DNA of 64,000 bases, taken from Chlorobiota bacterium. Lineage in GTDB: Bacteria; Bacteroidota; Ignavibacteria; OLB7. A model generated the notes under the pieces. The model was not told where the DNA came from and did no database searches. It saw only the letters and a program-made list of their open reading frames with translations. Both the position numbers and the translations under genes were made by a program. The stretch's first letter is position 1, and every line of letters starts with the position of its first letter. Location: positions 1 through 64,000 of the forward strand of contig JADJXR010000001.1 of assembly GCA_016710285.1 (NCBI GenBank), in the 5' to 3' direction. Below, piece by piece: positions 42,871 through 50,714 of this stretch.

Positions 42871-44700
42871 CTATTCCCCTCGCTCTCCGCTGCGGCGCGA
42901 CCTCATTCCTAATTTCTGCCGTCCCTCTTGTTGCGGTTGCCCTTCCCCCCCAGCGGGTCCTTGCGGCGGGCGCGCATCTTGTGGTTGGCGGTGCTCCGGT
43001 TTCGGTCGTTCCGGTGGCTGTGGCGGGGGCGGTGCAGGGCGTGCAGCCGGGCGGGGCGGAGCGCCGGGTCTTATTGCCCCACCATCCCTGGGCCTTGCTT
43101 CATGCCTGGCCTGAGGTCCGCCATCGCGGTGGTCACTTCTGGTGGGCGCGAACGGCTTTCCGCCCGCACGTTGCTCAGGGCGCGCCCCCGATTGTGGCGG
43201 ACCATACTGCTCTGGCCCTCTTCCCCGTGGCTCCCCCTCGCCGCGCCGCTCTGGGCGGTCGCTACGGAAACCGGGCCGTTGTGCGTCACGTGGTGGGCCG
43301 GGCCTGTCGCGGCGGAATTCCTGCTTGTCGCGGCTTCCCCCATCATACCTTCCGGGCGGTCTTGTTCCGGTCCCCGGGCCACGCTCCCTTTGGAAATCTT
43401 TGCCACCATTGGGGCGTGCGTCGCGGCGTGGATTGGTGTCGCGGCGGTCGTCACGGGGGCGGTCGCTGCGCTGGCGGTCGTCGCGGGGACGGTCGCCACT
43501 GCGCGGCGGGGCATCGCGGCGGTTGTCGCGCCCGGCATCACGCCCACGGTTGCGGTCGCGGTCGCCGCCACCACCACCACGCCCACCAAACCGGGGCCGA
43601 TCGTCGAAGACTGCGTTGGGGTTGTCCAGCAAGATCATCTCCCGCTCTTCGGCCTTGCGTTTTTCCTCGGCAATGCGGCGGCGGCGTTCTTTGGGTGACT
43701 CCGGTTTGCGGCGGCGGAAATTGTCGCGGTCGCGGTATTCGCGCGGGGGCGGGGGTGGCTCTGGAGGAAGCTCACCAAACATGAAGCGATCAAGGCTGTA
43801 GGCCGCAACCTCGAAGCTGAGAAGTTCGCGCCATTCCCCGTTCGGGATCATCTGGGTATTGAGCATCCCAATGCGGGTTCGTTCTATCCTGAGAACTTCG
43901 GCAGCAACCACCTTCAGGGAGCTAAAGATATTCTGGTACGAATCTTCCAGCAGGATGTAGCGAAGCCACATCGAGTCCTTGTTGGTTTGGACCACCTCAA
44001 CGCTAAACGGGACGAAATAATCCTCGCCGATCATCACGCCGGAGCGCAATGCCCACAGTTGCTGCTCGGTCAGCACTTTGTTGATTTTCACCAGATATTC
44101 CTTTTGGATTTCGGAATCGGTGCGGTGCTGCGATTTAATGAACCGGGGGTCGTTGGTGAGTATCACCAACCCGCAGGTTGCGCGGGTAAGGCGGCCAAAC
44201 GGGAAGCTCCAGGTGTATTCCGGCTCGAACAGTTCGTCAAATTTTGGGTCGCCCCGCTCGCAGGCCATTCCAACCGGTTTATGGAAGATCATGTAGTAGC
44301 ATTGGCGGGGGTATTCGGTGGGGAGTTCATCAATGGTGGCGCGCTCCTTCCGAAGGTTGACTTCGTAGAAGGGTGAGGTCACCACACGGGCATTGATACG
44401 AATCCGCCCGGACAGGATAAACTGCTTGGCCAACGCTGGCGATAGATAGCGTGCCTTTGTCAGAAGTTTCGGGAGCAGCAACCGAGTGTTGCTTTGGTGG
44501 AAGAAGACGCGCGGGCGGCGTTTCCGCGTGGCGAATTCATCCACAAGTGGCATGGTTGGGCGGCGGCCACCACGTGGCGGGCGGCGGTGGGCACCTTCGG
44601 TGCGTTTGCGTTCGGAGCGGTCTCCATTGCCGTTCCGTTGTGGGTAGCCATTCGCCCTGTCTCCATTATTGGCATACCCGTAGTTGCGTTGTTGTTTCAC
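42871..44700 (-). CDS. RsuA/RluB-family pseudouridine synthase lacking the catalytic Asp, with long Arg/Gly/Asp-rich tail
   Basis: This is a 609-residue protein. After a basic N-terminus (1-70) comes an S4 RNA-binding domain (LLPKLLTKARYLSPALAKQF to about residue 125). A pseudouridine synthase core with IFHKPVGMACE follows. The active-site motif GRLDxxTxGL reads GRLTRATCGL: Thr172 (codon ACC) replaces the catalytic Asp. The rest of the fold, including VILTNDP and KEYLVKI, looks normal. Residues 320-609 are a disordered tail rich in Arg, Asp, Gly and Pro (GGRGGGGGDRDRNRG and similar). It probably binds RNA without isomerising uridine. The start is GTG with AAGGGG upstream. It has its own terminator and follows the restriction gene by 143 bp, where I see nothing else. 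Confidence 0.85.
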   Translation of the reverse strand: MKQQRNYGYANNGDRANGYPQRNGNGDRSERKRTEGAHRRPPRGGRRPTMPLVDEFATRKRRPRVFFHQSNTRLLLPKLLTKARYLSPALAKQFILSGRIRINARVVTSPFYEVNLRKERATIDELPTEYPRQCYYMIFHKPVGMACERGDPKFDELFEPEYTWSFPFGRLTRATCGLVILTNDPRFIKSQHRTDSEIQKEYLVKINKVLTEQQLWALRSGVMIGEDYFVPFSVEVVQTNKDSMWLRYILLEDSYQNIFSSLKVVAAEVLRIERTRIGMLNTQMIPNGEWRELLSFEVAAYSLDRFMFGELPPEPPPPPREYRDRDNFRRRKPESPKERRRRIAEEKRKAEEREMILLDNPNAVFDDRPRFGGRGGGGGDRDRNRGRDAGRDNRRDAPPRSGDRPRDDRQRSDRPRDDRRDTNPRRDARPNGGKDFQRERGPGTGTRPPGRYDGGSRDKQEFRRDRPGPPRDAQRPGFRSDRPERRGEGEPRGRGPEQYGPPQSGARPEQRAGGKPFAPTRSDHRDGGPQARHEARPRDGGAIRPGAPPRPAARPAPPPPQPPERPKPEHRQPQDARPPQGPAGGEGQPQQEGRQKLGMRSRRSGERGE

Positions 44701-44843
44701 GGTTCCCCTTGGGTGGAAAGTAGTTGTCTTGGGTTGGGCGCATTGATGACGATGTGTGCGCCGTTGAAATGGCAGAATCAGAAATTAAATTCCGATCAGT
44801 CCCATTTTTCACTGTGAGGTAACGATTATTGTCCCCGTTGTCG

Positions 44844-45974
44844 TTACGCTCTATCTGCCTCGGCAGCTCTTCGTAGTGCTAAAAATGCCTCCTTTAATGG
44901 TTGAGAAACTGAGCTTTCTGGTTCGGATAGAACCATTGCCTGATAGATATTCAAGAATCTGATTCTTTGCCTATGAAAGAAATGCAAAAAATGCCGAATA
45001 AATCCAACGCAGTCCAGCACTGCGAATTCAACGCCTGTTTTTTCGTAAAGAGATTTCGCGTAATTGGCAACTTCTATATCAATAATGTCTGTAGTGATAA
45101 AAATATAGTTGTCAATACTGTGTTTGAGTTTTGATAGTTTCTGGAGCGCGATGTCAATATCTAACTTGGAAACCAACTTATCTTTAACCTCATAGCAGGT
45201 GACGATATGGTTATCGTTTATCAGGGTGATTTCAATATCACCGATAGCCCCTGTCTGCTTGTCGGCTGCGTTATGCGATTGTAGCAGCTTATTCACTTCT
45301 CCGATCTGATCCTTAACCGTTTGGTATGCTGAAGCAACAAGTAGAACCGGAAGACGACTTGAGCCTTTACAGTTCAAATGCTGAATCAGCAAATTCAGAA
45401 TTTCTTCAGTTGATAACGGCAGAGCATCACCCGCTTGCTGTAGATCGGCAACTAGCTGCTCCATCCGTCGCTCATTCTCCAGCTTAATAAGGGCAAGGAA
45501 TCGTAGGATTTCTTGCAAGGTATTTTTAGGAGTCTCCTTTTTAAGATGAACGACCTCTAGAAGCTCAAGTGTATGCTTGTAGATTTCCTTTGGTCTTCCA
45601 ACTAGCACAACATCACCAGATAAAATGCGATCAAGATTTCTGAATGCTGGAGTGAGGAATGCAGTTGTTGGATTACAAGGCAGCTGATATTTACGAATCA
45701 ATGGTTCAATAAATTTTTCATCGTAAAATCTTCCAGAATATGTGCCTTCGCCTTCGATTTCCGTGTATGGTTTCCGAATATCCACGTTCGGGTTATGAAT
45801 TTTAGCAAGCAGGCATGATAGCAAGAACCGAATAGGGGCCTTGTTTACACTGCACCGGCAGACAGACTCGACCTTGCCCCTTACAACTGCAGACCTCACC
45901 ACGCTTTTCGACCCACTGCCGATTGCTGCTTGGTATATCCTTTCTAAAAATTCAGCCGGATTATCCTTGCTCAT
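44844..45974 (-). CDS. Predicted type II restriction endonuclease, SacI-like
   Basis: The 376-residue protein resembles SacI-family endonucleases (recognition GAGCTC in SacI itself). The N-terminal region with DIRKPYTEIEGEGTYSGRFY and LPCNPTTAFLTPAFRN is the family's conserved block. The C-terminal half holds a PD-(D/E)xK-like site: Asp246 and Glu248 in GDIEIT, then Glu262-Val-Lys264 in YEVKDKLVS. The ATG at 45974 overlaps the methyltransferase gene by 14 bp, so both are cotranscribed. The DNA is more AT-rich than its neighbours, which suggests acquisition. The family call is from memory of motifs and layout. The cleavage site is unknown. Confidence 0.68.
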   Translation of the reverse strand: MSKDNPAEFLERIYQAAIGSGSKSVVRSAVVRGKVESVCRCSVNKAPIRFLLSCLLAKIHNPNVDIRKPYTEIEGEGTYSGRFYDEKFIEPLIRKYQLPCNPTTAFLTPAFRNLDRILSGDVVLVGRPKEIYKHTLELLEVVHLKKETPKNTLQEILRFLALIKLENERRMEQLVADLQQAGDALPLSTEEILNLLIQHLNCKGSSRLPVLLVASAYQTVKDQIGEVNKLLQSHNAADKQTGAIGDIEITLINDNHIVTCYEVKDKLVSKLDIDIALQKLSKLKHSIDNYIFITTDIIDIEVANYAKSLYEKTGVEFAVLDCVGFIRHFLHFFHRQRIRFLNIYQAMVLSEPESSVSQPLKEAFLALRRAAEADRA

Positions 45975-46875
45975 CAGCGAATAAAGAATGCATCCTCTTC
46001 ATTTGAACGGCTTTCAACTGGTAATTCACCCAAAGGACTTCTTGCCGAACACCTTTTGTTGAGTGAATCACCCTTTCAGGGCTGTATATTTTTTGCCACT
46101 TATTTGATGGATACAACTCCTCCATCAACTCACATTCGTAGTTCGACACCGCAGCAAGCCCTTCAATTGAGTTCAGTGTTTCAGCTAAAATCCTGTGGTC
46201 ATCATCGCTCATTTCAAAGCCATAGGATTTAGTGTCCCCCCGCGTTTGATGGATATAAGGGGGGTCGCAATAAAACAACGTTTCTTTGCTATCATAGAGT
46301 TTAATTACGTCAATTGCTGGGCGATTTTCAATTTGCACTCTTAATAGCCGCTCGGCAATAAACTCCAACTGCTCAATCCCGCCAAGCCACCGGCTTATCA
46401 CCCCGCTCATCCCCCCTCGGCTGGTATTTTTACAATTTGCCCAGCGCCCGATGGATGCCGTTTGGGCCAACCCCGTCCGCACCTGCCTTGCACGAACGTA
46501 GAATCGCCTTGCTCGTTCAAGATTCGACAGGTTTGGATCCAGCTCGCAGGCAGCAGCAAATTCTTCTCTTGAAAATGGTGTAAGGGTTATTTGTTCAATC
46601 AGTGCTTCTTTTTCTTCCCTAAGAACCTTAAAAAAATTCACCACCTCTCCGTCAACATCGTTGTAGGTTTCCACCGAAGAGGGTTCTCGGTTAAGCAATA
46701 CTGCTCCCGAGCCAGCAAACGGTTCGCAGTAATGGACGCAATCTGGAAGCTGGGGAAGCAACCAGTCAAGGTGGGAGAATTTCCCACCGTACCATCCAAA
46801 AGCAATCAGCTTTTTCGGCCTTGTGAGCTTTTGGATGGGGAGCGCGACCCGTTTATTTTTTACAGAGTTCTCCAA
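45961..46875 (-). CDS. DNA adenine-N6 methyltransferase, D12 class
   Basis: The 304-residue enzyme of the Dam/D12 class transfers a methyl group from SAM to adenine N6. Motif X-like FGWYGGKFSHLDWLLPQLP, motif I EPFAGSGAVLLNR (51-63) and the catalytic DPPY (204-207) are in the alpha-type order. It is the protective partner of the SacI-like nuclease, whose gene overlaps its 3' end by 14 bp. The only start before motif X is a TTG at 46875. No ATG or GTG is available, and the frame upstream holds no homologous residues. The accA stop lies 39 bp upstream. Confidence 0.88.
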   Translation of the reverse strand: MENSVKNKRVALPIQKLTRPKKLIAFGWYGGKFSHLDWLLPQLPDCVHYCEPFAGSGAVLLNREPSSVETYNDVDGEVVNFFKVLREEKEALIEQITLTPFSREEFAAACELDPNLSNLERARRFYVRARQVRTGLAQTASIGRWANCKNTSRGGMSGVISRWLGGIEQLEFIAERLLRVQIENRPAIDVIKLYDSKETLFYCDPPYIHQTRGDTKSYGFEMSDDDHRILAETLNSIEGLAAVSNYECELMEELYPSNKWQKIYSPERVIHSTKGVRQEVLWVNYQLKAVQMKRMHSLFADEQG

Positions 46876-46914
46876 AATTGCAGGAAGAAAAATCGCTTTT
46901 TGAATGTTTGCAAG

Positions 46915-47877
46915 CTATGCCGTTACCCCATCATTAAAAACCCCCATTGCGGCGTAGCGGTCGCGGCGTTGGCGCAGCAGTTGCCGGGGCGATTGCTTGG
47001 CAAGAGTGTCCAACGCTTCAAGGATTGCGGTTTTTAGATTGTCGGCAGCCTCCTTTGGCAGCCGGTGTGCTCCGCCAATCGGTTCGGGGATGATGCCATC
47101 GGCAATCCCCATCTCCACTAAATCGCTGGCGGTTAGGCGCAATGCCTCGGCGGCTTGTTCTTTGTAATCCCAGCTTTTCCAAAGAATGCTGGAGCAGGAT
47201 TCGGGGGAGATGACCGAGAACCAGGTGTTCTCCATCATCAGGAGCGTATCCCCCATTCCAATTCCCAACGCGCCACCGCTTGCCCCTTCGCCAATCACCA
47301 CGTTGATGATCGGCACCTGCAATCGCGCCATCTCGAACAAATTCCGGGCGATTGATTCCGCCTGCCCCCGTTCCTCCGCCTCAATTCCGGGATAGGCCCC
47401 CGGGGTATCAATAAACGTGACGACCGGAAGGGAGAAACGCTCGGCCAGTTTCATCAGCCGCAAGGCTTTGCGGTAGCCTTCTGGGTTCGGCATTCCGAAG
47501 TTCCGCACCTTCCGTTCGTTGGTGTCGCGCCCTTTTTGCTGGCCAATCAGCACCACTTTGCGACCACCAATTTGGGCAAGCCCGCCAACAATCGCTTTGT
47601 CGTCGCCGAAGCTGCGGTCGCCGTGCATCTCAAAAAAATCGTCGCAGATCATGGCGATGTAGTCCAGCGTGTAAGGCCGGTCGGGGTGGCGCGCAAGCTG
47701 CACCCGCTGCCAACGGGTTAGCTGCTCGTACACGCTTTTGCGGAGCTTCTCCACTTTCTGCTCCAGCACCTCAATCTCCGGCCCAATATCCAGTTGGTCG
47801 GACATTGACCGCATCTCGGCAATCTTTTCTTCAATCTCTAAAATTGGTTTTTCGAACTCCAGGACGTATTTGGCCAT
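46915..47877 (-). CDS. accA: Acetyl-CoA carboxylase carboxyltransferase subunit alpha
   Basis: The 320-residue subunit transfers CO2 from carboxybiotin to acetyl-CoA in fatty acid synthesis, together with AccD. It begins MAKYVLEFEKPILEIEEKI and shows the long coiled N-terminus, HGDRSFGDDKAIVGGLA, GQQKGRDT, FIDTPGAYPG and GEGASGGALGIG blocks of the crotonase fold. Length is normal. The ATG at 47877 is preferred over an in-frame ATG at 48048, which would add 57 unrelated residues. It follows the glycosyltransferase fusion gene by 71 bp and precedes the methyltransferase. Confidence 0.96.
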   Translation of the reverse strand: MAKYVLEFEKPILEIEEKIAEMRSMSDQLDIGPEIEVLEQKVEKLRKSVYEQLTRWQRVQLARHPDRPYTLDYIAMICDDFFEMHGDRSFGDDKAIVGGLAQIGGRKVVLIGQQKGRDTNERKVRNFGMPNPEGYRKALRLMKLAERFSLPVVTFIDTPGAYPGIEAEERGQAESIARNLFEMARLQVPIINVVIGEGASGGALGIGMGDTLLMMENTWFSVISPESCSSILWKSWDYKEQAAEALRLTASDLVEMGIADGIIPEPIGGAHRLPKEAADNLKTAILEALDTLAKQSPRQLLRQRRDRYAAMGVFNDGVTA

Positions 47878-47948
47878 GCTTGTTGTTGATGTTGTGTTCG
47901 GCTGTTCTTCTGTTGCTCGCCCCCCCTTTGCTTTTGCCCGGCGGTCGG

Positions 47949-49898
47949 CTATTGCCTGCCAGCTTCCTCCCCTAATCGTGGTGAGGCTGGGCGGGGGCGC
48001 GGCTGTTGGGTCCCCCTCATTCGGAACGTTGCCAGGATAATTTCGCAATCCAGCAGCAGCGATTGGTGCGCGGCGTAGTAGCCTTCAATGGCCGCTACTT
48101 CGCGCTCGTTTAGGCGTTCGTCGCCGCACAGCCCGGCCATTGTGAAGACCGGCGCACCAAAGCGCGAAACCCCACCCCCCACCAACGGGCGTTTCCCCAA
48201 CAACGCGCTGGCAATTGCACGCATGGTGGCGGAAGAAGGGCGCGCCCAATATACAACTGGCCATAACAAGAGCATCACCCCGGCAAGGATTCGCCCACGG
48301 GTGCGTTTGGAAAGGAACGCGCCCGCGTCGGCATCCCCTGTTCCGCTGCTTCGCACCGCTGCATCTGCCGCAAGCCATTCCCCCCCTTCGCGCAAGATAT
48401 GGAACCGCGTTGGCTGGCCCGAACTGTTGGCCAACGCCCGCACCACATCGCCGTAGCTGACGCTGGTGTCAAGCACGAAGATGTCGGTAAGGTGGTGGGA
48501 GTGGGCAATCTTCCCAACGTTTTCGATGGACCCCAGCAGTGGCATTGCGCCGCCGCTGGCCTGGCCAAAGGTAAGCGCAATCCGCCCCTGGACCGAAACC
48601 GGTTTGCCAAAAAAATTCCTCCGGACCGCAGCTTGGATTTCGTCGCTTGGCTCGGTGGCCGTAAGGAAGGCAATGCGGCGGATGGCATCGCCGCCGAACG
48701 TCCGTTGGTACAGCAGCCACAAGAATCGGCTTGCAACGCCGATGCTTGCCGCAACCCCCGTTGTCACCAGCACAACGCCGCGGCTGAAGGCGTACGATTT
48801 GAAGAAATAGGTCAGCGCGCTCAGCACAAAGAAACCGAGCAGGAACCCGAACGCAGCGTTGCGGGGAATCCGGTCCGATTCGTCGTAGCTGCGGGCAATC
48901 ATTCCGGTTAGGACAAACAGCAGCGGCGGGACCAGCAGGACCTCAGGATAGGCATATGGCGGAAGCGTAAACAGCCCGCCGAACTGGATTTGCGCGCCGA
49001 TGCTGAAACCGATCAGCGTGGCCACAATGTCAACAATCACAAACGGCCAATTGGGGATGCGCTGGTTCACCCGCGCCATCCCACGGCGAAGGCGAATGCC
49101 GGAACGAATCGGCAGCAGCATCAGCCGCGAACGGAAATGCTTCCGCGCAAAAATCTCCATCGCCTGGTAGAACATCGCGATTGCATCCAGCGAGCTTCGC
49201 CGCGTGCTTTCCCCCTGCAGGTGCATGATGGAGGTTGCCGGGTGGTAGTAGTTTTTCTTCCCCGTCATGGTGGCGCGGTAGCAAAGGTCCAGGTCCTCGC
49301 CGTAGTGGAAGAAATCGGTGTCGAAGCCGCCAAGCTGTTTCAGCAACGCGCCATGGCAAAACATAAAGCAGCCGGAAAGGGCATCAACTTCGCTGGTTTG
49401 GTTGTCGTCCAGCCACGTAAGATTGTAGCCGCCAAACAGCTTGGACTGCGGGAACAAATGGCTTAGCCCAAACACACGGCAGAAGGAGGACCAGGGGGAA
49501 GGGAATCCACGTTTGGAGGCCGGCTCGAAGCTGCCATCGCGGTTCAGGATTTTGCACCCGGCGAAGCCAGCATCGGGGTGGGAACGCATAAAATCCAGCA
49601 TCACCCGCAACGTGTCCTCGCGGACGATCGTGTCGGGGTTGATAAGCAGGATGAACTCCCCAGTTGCGCGTTCAATCCCAACATTGTTCCCCCCGCCAAA
49701 CCCCAAGTTGACATCCAGCGGGATGGTGATAACCTCAGGATACTCACGATTGAGCGCGGCGATTGCGCCATCGCTGCTGGCGTTATCCACCACGATGATC
49801 TCCCCTTCAATTCCGCGCATGGCAACCCGCAGCGAGGCCACCGCGTTCAGCAGCAGCTCGCGCACGTTGTAGTTGACGATGATGACGGAAAGTTCCAT
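47949..49898 (-). CDS. Family 2 glycosyltransferase fused to a degenerate WbaP-like phosphoglycosyltransferase
   Basis: This is a 649-residue membrane protein. Residues 1-270 are a GT2 domain: SVIIVNYNVRELL, VDNASSDGA, LGFGGGNNVGIERATGE, LINPDT and GCFMFCHGALLKQLGGFDTDFF. Residues of about 285-400 hold four membrane helices. A Rossmann-like CoA-binding_3-type domain (RIAFLTATEPSDE) follows, as in WbaP. The end retains traces of the bacterial sugar transferase core: a single helix (GRILAGVMLLLWPVVYW), ALLGKRPLVGGG for LLGEMSIVGPRP, and YYAAHQSLLLDCEIILATF for the terminal helix. The catalytic Asp-Glu region is missing. The GT2 part is probably active, while the rest may act as a scaffold. It stands at the downstream end of the polysaccharide locus. 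Confidence 0.82.
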   Translation of the reverse strand: MELSVIIVNYNVRELLLNAVASLRVAMRGIEGEIIVVDNASSDGAIAALNREYPEVITIPLDVNLGFGGGNNVGIERATGEFILLINPDTIVREDTLRVMLDFMRSHPDAGFAGCKILNRDGSFEPASKRGFPSPWSSFCRVFGLSHLFPQSKLFGGYNLTWLDDNQTSEVDALSGCFMFCHGALLKQLGGFDTDFFHYGEDLDLCYRATMTGKKNYYHPATSIMHLQGESTRRSSLDAIAMFYQAMEIFARKHFRSRLMLLPIRSGIRLRRGMARVNQRIPNWPFVIVDIVATLIGFSIGAQIQFGGLFTLPPYAYPEVLLVPPLLFVLTGMIARSYDESDRIPRNAAFGFLLGFFVLSALTYFFKSYAFSRGVVLVTTGVAASIGVASRFLWLLYQRTFGGDAIRRIAFLTATEPSDEIQAAVRRNFFGKPVSVQGRIALTFGQASGGAMPLLGSIENVGKIAHSHHLTDIFVLDTSVSYGDVVRALANSSGQPTRFHILREGGEWLAADAAVRSSGTGDADAGAFLSKRTRGRILAGVMLLLWPVVYWARPSSATMRAIASALLGKRPLVGGGVSRFGAPVFTMAGLCGDERLNEREVAAIEGYYAAHQSLLLDCEIILATFRMRGTQQPRPRPASPRLGEEAGRQ

Positions 49899-49931
49899 GT
49901 GGGGAAAGAAGGTTGGCAGCGTGCGCCTAAG

Positions 49932-50687
49932 CTACCCGGGCAAATACCGTTTTTTCAGCCGCCCGAACAGCTTGGAGAAGCGAAGTTTCCAGACAAGCCC
50001 GGCGGCTTCGTAAATGATGTTTTTGGACATCTTCGACACGCCATTGTGGCGTTCTTCAAAGACGATCGGAATCTCCTTAATCACCCCCCCCATGCTCCAA
50101 ACCAGGAAGTTCATCTCAATCTGGAAGCTGTAGCCGTTGGAGCGGATTTGGGAAAGATCAATTTTCCGGAGGACCTCGGTGCGGAAGCATTTGTAGCCTC
50201 CGGTTCCGTCGTGCAAAGGCATTCCGGTGACGAAGCGGGAATAGACGTTGGCGAAGTAGCTAAGAAGCAAGCGGCTCATCGGCCAATTGATCACGTTCAC
50301 CCCGCGGACGTAGCGGCTGCCGATAACAAGGTCGGCAGATTCGATCTCCTTCAGGAATTGCGGGATCATGGTGGGGTTGTGGCTGAAGTCGGCATCCATC
50401 TCCATGGCAACGTCGTAGCCCTGGGCCATGGCGTGTTCAAACCCGCGGCAGTAGGCGGTCCCAAGCCCCATTTTACGGGGGCGTTGCAGCAGTTGCACAC
50501 GCGGTTCAGTTTCCATCACCGTACGGATGTAGTCGCCGGTTCCGTCCGGCGATCCATCGTCAACGAACAAGATGTGGACCCGGGGATCGGTCCGTAGAAC
50601 GTCGCCGATTAAGGTGGGGACGTTGTCAATTTCGTTGTACGTGGGGATGATTACCAACGCACGTTGCGGTACAGAATGGTTCGGCAC
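49932..50687 (-). CDS. Polyprenol monophosphomannose synthase-like family 2 glycosyltransferase
   Basis: This 251-residue GT2 protein resembles dolichyl-phosphate mannose synthase (Dpm1/Ppm1). It has LVIIPTYNEIDNVPTLI, FVDDGSPDGTGDYI, the DxD motif in MEMDADFSHNP, GSRYVRGVNVINWP and the QIEMNFL helix near the end. It probably transfers mannose or another sugar to a polyprenyl phosphate. It lacks C-terminal membrane helices, as in the actinobacterial and Bacteroidota forms. It is 28 bp downstream of the initiating transferase gene, within the locus. Confidence 0.87.
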   Translation of the reverse strand: MPNHSVPQRALVIIPTYNEIDNVPTLIGDVLRTDPRVHILFVDDGSPDGTGDYIRTVMETEPRVQLLQRPRKMGLGTAYCRGFEHAMAQGYDVAMEMDADFSHNPTMIPQFLKEIESADLVIGSRYVRGVNVINWPMSRLLLSYFANVYSRFVTGMPLHDGTGGYKCFRTEVLRKIDLSQIRSNGYSFQIEMNFLVWSMGGVIKEIPIVFEERHNGVSKMSKNIIYEAAGLVWKLRFSKLFGRLKKRYLPG

Positions 50688-50714
50688 GGGATTCCTACGT
50701 TCAGGTTTCTGCTT

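Noticed and set aside
42871..43700. Arg/Gly/Asp-rich repeats considered as a separate gene or frameshift product
   Set aside because: They are in frame with the S4/pseudouridine synthase domains with no stop or start between. The terminator follows the tail's stop codon.
44701..44843. Search for a control protein or small gene beside the restriction system
   Set aside because: No frame with a start, ribosome site and plausible length is present in this 143-bp gap.
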